Below are positions 8,824-17,647 of a stretch of DNA of 64,000 nt, piece after piece (position 1 is the stretch's first letter; every line of letters starts with the position of its first letter). The notes below the pieces were generated by a model. It saw nothing but the letters and a program-made list of their open reading frames with translations. It made no database searches and was not told where the DNA came from. The DNA lies in contig CALULJ010000001.1 in NCBI GenBank assembly GCA_944321445.1, forward strand, positions 57,571 through 121,570, in the 5' to 3' direction. The stretch comes from an uncultured Collinsella sp. Its GTDB lineage: Bacteria; Actinomycetota; Coriobacteriia; Coriobacteriales; Coriobacteriaceae. The translations under genes were made by a program, and so were the position numbers.

Positions 8824-8887
8824 CTTCCTTCCTTTCATCCGGGATGCATTGCCAACATGTATCGAAAGTGCGTCAGTCAACGACGCG

Positions 8888-11800
8888 TCAATCGCGGAAA
8901 TGAGTGCCGGTCGGGCGCCAAACGGCTTGGGCCGCGGCGCGTCTGCGGCGCTGTCGGTCGAGCCAGATGCCGCCAACGACCAGGGTTATGAGGCCAGCGG
9001 CCATGATGAAGGCCGTGCCGGTTCCACCGGTGCCGGGGAGCATGCCCTGCTTGGTGTTGGTGATGGTGATGACCTTCTCGGTAGCGTCGGAAACAATCGT
9101 GGTGACATAACCGTCCACGGTGAGCTCCTTGACTGTATAGGTCACGTACTGAGGAGCTCCGTCCGACCCCTCGACGGCGACAGGGAGGTCTTCGATGACC
9201 TTGCGCCAGGTCTCGGACCAGAGCGAGCCGTCTTTGTCAGCAGAGAGCGTGATGGTCGGAGGGGTCTCCCCCTCCTCGACAGCGACCAGCTCGTACGAGC
9301 CAGAAGCGTCAAGCCCGACGTACTGTACGACGTTGCCATACGTCGCCATAATGCAAACCTCGATTTGCTTGGGTCGCGTGAGGGCACCAAGGATGCCGTC
9401 GTTCCAGACCTTCTGCAGGGTGAGGTCAACCGACGCCTCGCAGGGATCCTGGCCGTCACCGGGCTCGGGTGTGAGACCGCCGGTGTTGTCCGACACGGCG
9501 GTGTCGTCCATGAGCTTGGCTTTGGAGGCAGAAACGTAAACCTCAAGGTCCTGCTCCTCGCCACCCGCAGTATTAACCGTCGCATTTGCCCAATCACCGT
9601 GGTTGCTTCCGACGACAGGCTTGTGGTTTGTCACGTCAAAGCGCGCCCAGGAGGCATTTTCCACCGTCGCCTCAGTAGCATCGCCCGGAACACCCGTGTC
9701 GTAGACACTAGGAGCAACGTTCATGTTGCTTGTATTCGCAACGGAAAGCCCGACCAAGCTCGCGTCACGATAGACGTGGTAAGTGTTGTCCTGATCGATA
9801 TCCTCGATACTGTTAAACCAGTACGTAGAGTTATAGGAAGTGGCACCAGAGAAGGGGCCGGTCTTTTCGGTCGTGCCGCTTACCGCGTCCGCGTAGAGCA
9901 TCTCGTTGCCCTTAAGCTTGCCCTCGTTGTTGTGGCCTACGAAACCGCCAGCATAACCAGACGCGCCCGATCCCTCACTCGTCTGCGTGGCACCGCCACC
10001 AAAGACGTCGTAGCCAGCAGCAATACCGGTAACGGAACAGTCGGTGACCTCGGAGCGGTTGCCCTTGATGAGGTTAACAGTGAGTTCCGCCTTGTTGCCT
10101 TCGGTATCGATCTTGCCGTCCTCGCCGCACTCAAGCTCGATCTTAGAGTCTCCAATCGTGACGACGACCGTGCCGGAGCGGTCATCCTTATTGACCTGGT
10201 CGAGAGCGACCGTGATGTGGATGCCGAGCAACGTGAGCGAAACCGTCGTACCGTCAGAAAGAAGATTGAGCGAGAGAACCTGCTCGCCGATATCACCTGG
10301 TAGGCTGATGTTGAGCACATCCAAATCTTGCAGCTCATCTGCGTAGAGCGCTTCAAGAAGCTTGTTCACGATCATCAAGATGCCCTCAACCAGCCAAGAA
10401 TCCGCCTCCGCACTGATGAGGTACGCAAAGCTGGTCTTGCCCGCAAACCCGCCGGCAGTCTGAGCGCTACGAACGAGCTTGAGATTGCCCGCATCGCAAT
10501 TGGTAATATGCGCAAGATCCGCATAGCCAGCAAAACCGCCGGCAATCTGCCCTCCTGTGCCAGCGGAGTCCGCACCGCTCTCGGGGGCCATCCCCGCCGT
10601 GCCCTGCGAGGCAACGGTGTAGCCTCCCGGTATGCCCGTGACTACGGAGTCCTCGACGGTGGTACCGATGACGTTTGCCACTCCCGCAGTGAGCCCGAGG
10701 ATGTTTCCGAGCTGCTCAAGCGCGCTGGCGTCTTCCACATCCGCGATTCCGGTCTTGCCGGTATAGCCCACAAAGCCGCCAGCGTAGTTGGGGGCGCTTA
10801 CGGAATTCATGTTGTTCGAAACGCCGCGCAGCACCTCGCCGCCCATGATGGTGCCCGCAAAGCCGCCGGCGTTGCCGCTCATGCGCTTGGAGCCGAGCAG
10901 ACCTCCCTCGTCCCAGGTATGGGCGCTCACGACCACACCGTCAGCGACACCGTTCACGGTACCGTCGTAGATGAAGGGCTGGAACGCCTGGATCACTTCA
11001 ACGCTTCCAAGCTTTAGGATGTCGAGAAGAGACGTGGAGCTTCCCTCGCCCGTACCACCCGCGACCTCGGCAACGCCGCCGGTCTCGGCAAGACCCACAA
11101 AGCCACCTGCGTACAAACCGCCCTCGACACCGCGCAGATTGTCCACTGTCACACGCGCCGCGTCATGTCCAGGATCCGTTGCGTCACGCTTACCCATGAC
11201 CGTAGCCTGGGCAAGACCCACAAAGCCACCCGCGGCGAGAGGATACGTTGTCTTTTCGTCGATGCGATAAGCCTCAACGGTAAAGCCCCAGTCCTCGTCT
11301 GCGGCGCTAACAGACGCACCGCGCACTGTGGACATGGTCGCTTGCAGCACGCTCACCAGGCTGGTGAGGCCAGTGTTGCCGATAATCTCATCGAGAAGGC
11401 CCTGGATGAAGCCGTCTGACACACCGTCCGTGTTGACGTTTGCCGTAGAGCCCGAGGTGAGACGTCCAGCATAGCCGCCAGCATAGGCGGAAGCCTCAAC
11501 GCGACGCAGGTTGGCAACGTTACAGCCAGCAGCAGCGGCGCTCTTCTCGGCAGACCGGGCATCTTGGGTCGCGTTGCCGCCCTCGGCCTCTCCGAGCTCC
11601 GTAGTGCCGTCGCCCCAGATCTGGACGCCAGCACCGTACCCGATGTAGCCGCCGGCATTGCCAGTCGCATGCGATATGTCGTCTGAGCGCGAGCCCGCGC
11701 CCTGCGAGGCTGCCGTCATACCGAGACGATATCCCTCGACCGACGAGTTCTTAATCACGGGGACAAAGACCTCGGCCGCGTCGAGCAGCTGCCCTAAATC

Positions 11801-14593
11801 GAGCTTAATGCCGAGGATACGCACGCTGCCGAGCGTGGCGGCACCGCCCGATTCAGCAATACCGGCGAAGCCGCCCGCCGCACGCATACCATGCACGAGC
11901 TTGATGTCATGTGCCTGCCCATTGGTGACGGTACCAGACACCATCGCACCCACATATCCTCCGGCAGAGCCTCCCTTCATGGCGTTTGCCTTGCCTGCCT
12001 CCGCAAGCTGACTCCTACCGGCAACCACGTTTATTCCATACAGATAATCTGCAAGGAATGCATCAAGCTGAGCCTGACCGTCCTCGGTGGATTCGAATGT
12101 CCGGCTTGCGAGGCTTTCGCCGTAGCCACCGTACTTGCCTACCGCATCGACCCACGTGTTCCAAGTTTCCACGTCAAGCTTTGCGAGCGGACCGTAGACC
12201 GCAGTGTTCTCTTCGGTAGGATACGCCACGCCGAGTGCGCCGAGCAGGTTGTTGACACTCACGAGACCCCAGAGCAAACCAAGGCTACCCGTGCTCGCAG
12301 TGTCACCTGCTTCCATAAGGCCAGTAAAGCCGCCGGCATACTCCGCGCCATAGACAGAACGGATGCGAACGGCTGCAGCCTCACGCTGGGGCCCGTTGTA
12401 GGTGTCGAGCACCGCATCATGGTTCTCGTCTTTCCAGCCCTCGCTGCTGTTGCCCCAGATCTGGCCGCCAACGTTATGTCCCACGTAGCCGCCAGCCATA
12501 CCGCGAAGCACCGTGGCATCCGAGCTCGCCTGCGCGCGGACAGCGCCGCCACAGGGTATGCAGGTGGTCTCGCTATTGCGAACGGACGGGACAAATGCCT
12601 GGAGAACCGAGGCGAGTCCGTTTGCCCCGATGAGTCCGTGAAGCAGTCCGCCCTCACCCTTAGAGACATCGCCGAGAATGTCCGCAACATTTCCGGGCTC
12701 GACCTCACCCGCATAGCCACCCGCAGCCACCTGGCCGATGACGTACGAAAAGTTGCGGCAGTTGGAGTCCTGGATGTGGCCACCGGAGATCTTCCCGGCA
12801 AAGCCGCCGGAGTGACCCTCGGCACCCCGTCCGCCTGCGACCGTATCACTGCCGAGGACCGCAAATCCATTGGCCGCGCCGATTGCGTCCGAGTGCTCGA
12901 TGGTAGACGCAACAACCTGCAGCGCACCAGCAATGTCATTGAGGGAGAGGCTGTCTCCAAGGACCCCAAGGCCCTTACCCACCGACGCGGCACTGCCGAT
13001 GTTCATGTAGCCGATGTAGCCGCCGGCATAGCGGGCCGCTGTCACGGCGTAGGAGCTCTTGCCCTCTCCCTCCCCGAGGCTGAAGTACGCGGAGCCATCC
13101 TGACCCTCGAGGTCGGCAGGCTCGGTCACCGTTGTGTGACGGAGATGATCGACGTCGCTCGAGCTCACCTGGACGCCAGACCCGTATCCGATGAAGCCGC
13201 CGGCAGAGCCCGACTCGGCATCAAGGTCACGCAGGGCCGTCGCACTGACCGCAAGACCACGCTCGGAGGACTTTACGCCGGCACCCTTGATAGTGGGAAT
13301 GTAGACGCTGAGGACGTTGAGCAGCTGGGAGAGGTTGATACTGATGCCGCTCCCCAAGCCGCCAAGGATACTGACGCCTCCCGCAGCATCCGCCAGCGCG
13401 CCGGAGTAGACATTGCCTCCAAATCCGCCGGCGTAGGCGCCGCCGTTCACGGCATCAAGGTTGTAGACGGCGAACCAGTTCTTCTCGTCTGTGCGCGAGG
13501 TGTTATCCACCGTGCCGCTCTCAAAGACGCCAGCAAAGCCACCCGCGCTATCTGCGTCCACGTGACCGCCATCGACAAAGGTGACGTCAACGTCGGTGTA
13601 GGAGGGCAGAAGGTAGGTGATGGCACCGAGGAGACCGTTGATGTCGAGAATTCCGTTCTCGAGGAAGCCCCCGACCGTAGCGCTATCACCAACGTCGGCA
13701 AGCCCCGCCGTCGTGGATCTGCCGACGAAGCCGCCCGCCTCGCCGCCTGCGGAGATGACGCCCTCTTCGTCGACATAGGAAGTAACCGAGCCAAGATTGG
13801 TAACGTGCGAAGCATTTACTTCGGTTGCGCTTCCCAAGCCAACAAAGCCACCAGCGCTGCAGTTGGAGACGCCGGGAGTCTCATCATCTGCTTGTGCAGA
13901 GGCTTCGTCACTTATTGCACGTATCGACAGACCCTCGCTGACGCCGTCGACAAGAACTTCATTTACTTTTGTCTGAATCGCCGCTCCGACACTCAACAGA
14001 TTGTTGATCTTTACGAGGTTGAGACCAAGCAGATTGAGACCATCGGAGCTGCTTGCGATGCTGCCCGAACCTGACGCACCCATGAAACCGCCAACATAGT
14101 TCTTGCCGGTCACAGACTTAATCTCGTCGATGCTGGCGTCGTAAATCTCTCCACCGGTAGCACGGCCGATACCGCCGGCAGCGTAATCCCCTCCTGCCGA
14201 CACGCTAAAGCCGGCAGAAAAGCCCGTAACCGTTACCCCACTCACGACAAACGGGATGACGTTCGTGAGACCAAGCGTACTGTCGATAAGGCCGCCGCCG
14301 CTGGCAACATCAAGCTTGCCAGCGATACCGCCAGCGTTTGCCCCCGTCACCGTCACTGAGGTAAGACTGGACAACGCCACGCGGTTGTCGCTCATGTCGC
14401 TGGTATCGATGCGCTCTTTGAGCTTGCTAGGAACGTCGCTTTCCCAGTAAGTTTCTGTCGAGCCTGCGTTATCTGGATCGGTCTTCGCAAATGTGCTGGC
14501 CATAATCGGAGCCGAGCCCTCGCCAAGCAGTCCGCCCGCGTTGTTCGAGGCGGATACCGTTACGTTGGTGCCCTTGACCTGAACGCCAAGCAT
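8888..14593 (-). CDS. C-terminal part of giant beta-helix adhesin, LPXTG-anchored
   Basis: An open frame of 1901 codons made mostly of repeats with AGGFxG/AGGYxG turns every 50-100 residues, resembling GLUG-type right-handed beta-helix repeats of surface adhesins. Near the C terminus a Cna-B-like domain (VDLTLQKVWNDG to YTVKELTVDGY) precedes LPGTG, a membrane helix and an RRRR stop. It has no signal peptide and no convincing ribosome site. It is in the same frame as the upstream gene (14648-17227), separated only by a TAG and 18 sense codons, so the two were one protein of about 2,780 residues. Probably the pilus tip adhesin when intact. Confidence 0.8.
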   Translation of the reverse strand: MLGVQVKGTNVTVSASNNAGGLLGEGSAPIMASTFAKTDPDNAGSTETYWESDVPSKLKERIDTSDMSDNRVALSSLTSVTVTGANAGGIAGKLDVASGGGLIDSTLGLTNVIPFVVSGVTVTGFSAGFSVSAGGDYAAGGIGRATGGEIYDASIDEIKSVTGKNYVGGFMGASGSGSIASSSDGLNLLGLNLVKINNLLSVGAAIQTKVNEVLVDGVSEGLSIRAISDEASAQADDETPGVSNCSAGGFVGLGSATEVNASHVTNLGSVTSYVDEEGVISAGGEAGGFVGRSTTAGLADVGDSATVGGFLENGILDINGLLGAITYLLPSYTDVDVTFVDGGHVDADSAGGFAGVFESGTVDNTSRTDEKNWFAVYNLDAVNGGAYAGGFGGNVYSGALADAAGGVSILGGLGSGISINLSQLLNVLSVYIPTIKGAGVKSSERGLAVSATALRDLDAESGSAGGFIGYGSGVQVSSSDVDHLRHTTVTEPADLEGQDGSAYFSLGEGEGKSSYAVTAARYAGGYIGYMNIGSAASVGKGLGVLGDSLSLNDIAGALQVVASTIEHSDAIGAANGFAVLGSDTVAGGRGAEGHSGGFAGKISGGHIQDSNCRNFSYVIGQVAAGGYAGEVEPGNVADILGDVSKGEGGLLHGLIGANGLASVLQAFVPSVRNSETTCIPCGGAVRAQASSDATVLRGMAGGYVGHNVGGQIWGNSSEGWKDENHDAVLDTYNGPQREAAAVRIRSVYGAEYAGGFTGLMEAGDTASTGSLGLLWGLVSVNNLLGALGVAYPTEENTAVYGPLAKLDVETWNTWVDAVGKYGGYGESLASRTFESTEDGQAQLDAFLADYLYGINVVAGRSQLAEAGKANAMKGGSAGGYVGAMVSGTVTNGQAHDIKLVHGMRAAGGFAGIAESGGAATLGSVRILGIKLDLGQLLDAAEVFVPVIKNSSVEGYRLGMTAASQGAGSRSDDISHATGNAGGYIGYGAGVQIWGDGTTELGEAEGGNATQDARSAEKSAAAAGCNVANLRRVEASAYAGGYAGRLTSGSTANVNTDGVSDGFIQGLLDEIIGNTGLTSLVSVLQATMSTVRGASVSAADEDWGFTVEAYRIDEKTTYPLAAGGFVGLAQATVMGKRDATDPGHDAARVTVDNLRGVEGGLYAGGFVGLAETGGVAEVAGGTGEGSSTSLLDILKLGSVEVIQAFQPFIYDGTVNGVADGVVVSAHTWDEGGLLGSKRMSGNAGGFAGTIMGGEVLRGVSNNMNSVSAPNYAGGFVGYTGKTGIADVEDASALEQLGNILGLTAGVANVIGTTVEDSVVTGIPGGYTVASQGTAGMAPESGADSAGTGGQIAGGFAGYADLAHITNCDAGNLKLVRSAQTAGGFAGKTSFAYLISAEADSWLVEGILMIVNKLLEALYADELQDLDVLNISLPGDIGEQVLSLNLLSDGTTVSLTLLGIHITVALDQVNKDDRSGTVVVTIGDSKIELECGEDGKIDTEGNKAELTVNLIKGNRSEVTDCSVTGIAAGYDVFGGGATQTSEGSGASGYAGGFVGHNNEGKLKGNEMLYADAVSGTTEKTGPFSGATSYNSTYWFNSIEDIDQDNTYHVYRDASLVGLSVANTSNMNVAPSVYDTGVPGDATEATVENASWARFDVTNHKPVVGSNHGDWANATVNTAGGEEQDLEVYVSASKAKLMDDTAVSDNTGGLTPEPGDGQDPCEASVDLTLQKVWNDGILGALTRPKQIEVCIMATYGNVVQYVGLDASGSYELVAVEEGETPPTITLSADKDGSLWSETWRKVIEDLPVAVEGSDGAPQYVTYTVKELTVDGYVTTIVSDATEKVITITNTKQGMLPGTGGTGTAFIMAAGLITLVVGGIWLDRQRRRRAAAQAVWRPTGTHFRD

Positions 14594-14647
14594 AACAGTC
14601 TCTTTGATACCGACAAGCGCGAGCAGGGGGTCCGCCTCGCTGGGGTT

Positions 14648-14650
14648 CTA
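14648..14650 (-). other. In-frame amber stop splitting the adhesin
   Basis: The frame runs GGT TAG AAC CCC without a shift: 14650 and the downstream start at 14593 are 57 bases (19 codons) apart. A single base change would restore the full gene. Other genes in the window end in TAG, so it is a real stop here. Confidence 0.85.
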
Positions 14651-17227
14651 ACCCGTTAGGATTGTCGAGAGCAGTTTGTTTACCGCGCTGAGAAGAGAGT
14701 TGCGGTCGCTCTCGTTGTCGCCGCGCTTGCCAAGATCAATCTGCCAGCCAAGCGAGGCCACGCCCGCAAAGCCACCGGCACTATCGCCCGTGGCGCTCAC
14801 GGAAACAGAGCCGGTCGAGTCGAGAACGTCGTTAATCATGTATGCGTTTGCAAGGCCGCCGGCAAATCCTCCAGCAAAATCGCCCGATGCTTTCACCTCA
14901 ACGGAGCTTGTGGTGACTTTTGACTGGAATACGATGCTCTGCGGCGTATAGTCCCACAGCTCCAAATCAACAAGGTCAGCCAGCTCGAGCGTCCCCTCGA
15001 CGCTGCCGTTGCGCACGGCGCCGGCGAAGCCTCCTACGTAGTTCTTGCCCGTCAGGTTCAAGGCAACACCCTTGACCTCGCAGTTACTCACCGTCGTGGC
15101 AACAAGACATCCCGCAAGGCCACCAGCGTAGCTACTACCGGCGTTACCAATGGCACCGTCTGGCGCGGACAGCCCATCAACGGTGCAGCCAGTGATAACC
15201 GACGCAACGTAACCGATGGGGATGAGCTTGCCTACCTGTATCAGTCCACTGTCACTTCCGATAAGTATGTCTATCAGATCACCGAGTCCAAGGCCGGGAA
15301 TCAGATTGAGTATCTCCGTGAGAAAACTCGCAAGGCCACCAAGTGCACCGGAGATGCCGTCGTATTGCGTTGACCCGGTTACATAGCCAGCGATACCCCC
15401 GGTATAGCCACGGCTCGTATTATCAATAGTCGCATTGGTTATCTTAATTCCGCTAATCGAGACTTGCCCCACAACACGCCCAGCAAGAATACCCGTTGCG
15501 TAGTTCGTGAGATTCTCATTGTCGCCCAACAGCAAATTAAGAATCGGTGTCAACAGGGCGCCAATTAGCGAGAAATCTTTATCAAGCTCGTTGGCCGAAC
15601 TCGTAACATGCGGAGACTCGAACGAAAGATTTGAAACGACAGCTTTTGAGTCCGACAACGCCATGCCAAGATCGTCCGTCTCGCTGCTAATCGTTCCGAA
15701 AAAGCCGATACCAACATAATCATCAGGATTGAGATCCGTATCCTGCTCGACTTTCAACCCTGAAATGACCGGCTTAGCAACCAGCTCAGAAGCCACCCCA
15801 GAGCCATCCGTCGCGATTTGGCTAAACAGGTTGCCCGCGCTGGAAGAATCTGTCGCTTTGGCGCCGAGCATCTTTCCCGAGAACATGAGGGGCGTCCAGT
15901 TGGAGTTGGAGAGAACAATGTCACGGAAAATGATGTAGTTGGCATTTGAGGAGTAAGTAAGACCGGAATTTGCTTCTGACTCGCTCAGAGGAATCTCTTC
16001 CCCGTTCTCGTTCATGCAGTAATAACGATCTCGTCTCTGCAGTGGATAGTCGTACCATTCGCTACTGTGGTCGTCTACGCTATCCAGCAGAGAAACCCCC
16101 ACATCAAGATCAGCGTCGCCGCTGTAGAACAGCTGAGCCTCGGCGTTGTCCTCGTCCTCCCACACGCCAATGAATACTTCTTTCTGCTGCTTTTTATATA
16201 CTGGGCCACCGACTACTTTTTTATTACTACCAATCGCCCTAAGCTGTTGCTCGTTGCCAATGAGGATGTAGGTCTCGCCGTTGATTTCTTTTGTCACTTG
16301 GCCCACGTAGTCGCGGCCGTCGAGGTCGCCCACCGCGCGCTCGTCCGCCAGCAGGACCTTGCCGGTCGTGCCGTTCTCGCCGTCGGACAGCACTTCGGCA
16401 CCTTCGATGGCGGAGGCGTCTTCTTCGGCTGTCGTGGTCGGCTGGTCGTCAGTCTCGGTATCGTCGTCGACGCTTTGGGTAGGTGTGCTCGCTACGTCAG
16501 TCTCCTGCTCGCCGCCGTCGCCCTTCTCCTCATCGCCCGCAGGCTCCTCGGACTTGCCCTCGTCGGAGCCCTCCGCAGCCTTCTCGCCAGACTCCTCCTC
16601 CACCGACTGCAGGGCAACCTGCTCCTCGTCGGCGGTCTCTTCAAGGCCGCTATCCCAACCGTCTACATATATATAAGTGTGGTTGGAGCTGTAGGTGAGC
16701 GGCTCGTTGGAATCCTTGGCGTGCAGGGCGTCGCCGGTGCCGAAGGTCGCCTCGTCGCCATCGCCGGCGTGCACGGGCTGGTCTGCGGCGTCGTCTTGGC
16801 GCACCACGGCGGTCTGCTGGGCGTTGTAGATGTAAATGGTATCCGACGCGCTATCGTACAGGGGCTGGCCGTCGGAGGTGTAGACGATGTCGGAGTCGTT
16901 GGCGGTGGCAATGGTGGCCGAGCCGTCAGTTACCTGGGAAGATACCCCCCCCCAAGCGGTGTTTTGCGATGTGGCGTCGGCCAAGGACTGCTGGGTGTCG
17001 TCCTCATACAGGCCAGGGAGATCGGCACCGATCGCAGTCAGCAGCTCGGCGCGCGCCTTGTCGGCATTCTTCTCGCTTAGCTCGGCTGCCGTTGGTGTGG
17101 CGGCATAGGCAACAGCGGGCGCGAACGCCTGAAGAGGAAACGAAGTGCACGTGATGACCACGGTCATGACAGAGCAGACCAGTGGTTTAGCCCATGTACG
17201 CAGGGCTTTCCCGACCGTTTTTTTCAA
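14648..17227 (-). CDS. N-terminal part of giant adhesin, secreted
   Basis: An 859-codon frame starting at TTG (17227) with a clear signal peptide (basic MKKTVGKALRTWAK, hydrophobic core, AVAYA cleavage region). Residues about 60-170 form a variable-looking domain; 200-290 are acidic low complexity rich in E, D, S and T; from about 330 come AGGxAG beta-helix repeats that continue into the frame downstream of the amber stop. A G9 tract lies near residue 92. The fragment made before the stop would be exported but lacks the LPXTG anchor. Promoter candidate at 17308-17335. Confidence 0.82.
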   Translation of the reverse strand: MKKTVGKALRTWAKPLVCSVMTVVITCTSFPLQAFAPAVAYAATPTAAELSEKNADKARAELLTAIGADLPGLYEDDTQQSLADATSQNTAWGGVSSQVTDGSATIATANDSDIVYTSDGQPLYDSASDTIYIYNAQQTAVVRQDDAADQPVHAGDGDEATFGTGDALHAKDSNEPLTYSSNHTYIYVDGWDSGLEETADEEQVALQSVEEESGEKAAEGSDEGKSEEPAGDEEKGDGGEQETDVASTPTQSVDDDTETDDQPTTTAEEDASAIEGAEVLSDGENGTTGKVLLADERAVGDLDGRDYVGQVTKEINGETYILIGNEQQLRAIGSNKKVVGGPVYKKQQKEVFIGVWEDEDNAEAQLFYSGDADLDVGVSLLDSVDDHSSEWYDYPLQRRDRYYCMNENGEEIPLSESEANSGLTYSSNANYIIFRDIVLSNSNWTPLMFSGKMLGAKATDSSSAGNLFSQIATDGSGVASELVAKPVISGLKVEQDTDLNPDDYVGIGFFGTISSETDDLGMALSDSKAVVSNLSFESPHVTSSANELDKDFSLIGALLTPILNLLLGDNENLTNYATGILAGRVVGQVSISGIKITNATIDNTSRGYTGGIAGYVTGSTQYDGISGALGGLASFLTEILNLIPGLGLGDLIDILIGSDSGLIQVGKLIPIGYVASVITGCTVDGLSAPDGAIGNAGSSYAGGLAGCLVATTVSNCEVKGVALNLTGKNYVGGFAGAVRNGSVEGTLELADLVDLELWDYTPQSIVFQSKVTTSSVEVKASGDFAGGFAGGLANAYMINDVLDSTGSVSVSATGDSAGGFAGVASLGWQIDLGKRGDNESDRNSLLSAVNKLLSTILTG
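16945..16953 (-). repeat. G9 homopolymer inside the adhesin coding region
   Basis: On the coding strand TGG GGG GGG GTA (Trp-Gly-Gly-Val) contains nine consecutive Gs near codon 92. Runs of this length slip readily and a one-base change would shift the frame, the usual basis of phase-variable surface genes. Confidence 0.8.
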
Positions 17228-17307
17228 AATCCCGACCCAACACTATTCGACTCATGGATGCGCCCGGCTCCGACCCCGGGCATATGCACCCTGTTTGTAC
17301 TGCTTAA

Positions 17308-17335
17308 ATGATATCAACCCACTATTGTAATGCAA
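17308..17335 (-). promoter_or_regulatory. Promoter candidate for the pilus/adhesin operon
   Basis: On the minus strand TTGCAT (17330-17335) and TATCAT (17308-17313) are 16 bases apart, about 80 bases before the adhesin start. Upstream, at 17391, 17425 and 17447, the motif TGGTAT recurs three times within AT-rich DNA, a possible activator array. The rest of the 17228-17590 gap shows no gene. Confidence 0.5.
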
Positions 17336-17582
17336 TAGCCTGATGGTTTGTAATTTGTAAGATACCTGTTGGATTTGAAAGAGCTTGCATTTTGGTATGT
17401 TTGTTCGGGAAGTTGAGGTCGCTTTTTGGTATATATCTGCCTGCTGGGTGGTATATTCTCAGCTTCTTCATACGTCCTAAGGTTCAAAAGGCCTGAATAA
17501 CCGCAGTGCGCGCCATGCCTCTTCTGGATTCAACCATGGGTTTATAGCTTGATGCGACATCGCACGCTGTCGAAGACGTCGC

Positions 17583-17617
17583 AAAAAAGAATCCCCCGGC
17601 AGCCAGGCTACCGGGGG
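17583..17617 (-). terminator. Terminator of gatCAB
   Basis: CCCCCGGCAGCC (17593-17604) pairs with GGCTACCGGGGG (17606-17617) with one mismatch; on the minus strand the stem is followed by ATTCTTTTTT. It lies 30 bases past the gatB stop. Confidence 0.85.
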
Positions 17618-17647
17618 ATCCCCATTCCAGCGTGTATGTCGCTCGCC

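Noticed and set aside
11891..14074. Long plus-strand frame of 727 codons
   Set aside because: Shadow of the adhesin in another frame; low-complexity Arg/His/Val composition and no ribosome site. The same applies to long plus-strand frames opposite the patatin, gatA, GH1, EIIBC and pflB genes.
14648..14650. Amber codon as pyrrolysine or recoded sense
   Set aside because: Other genes in the window end in TAG and no pyrrolysine genes are seen; nothing supports recoding.
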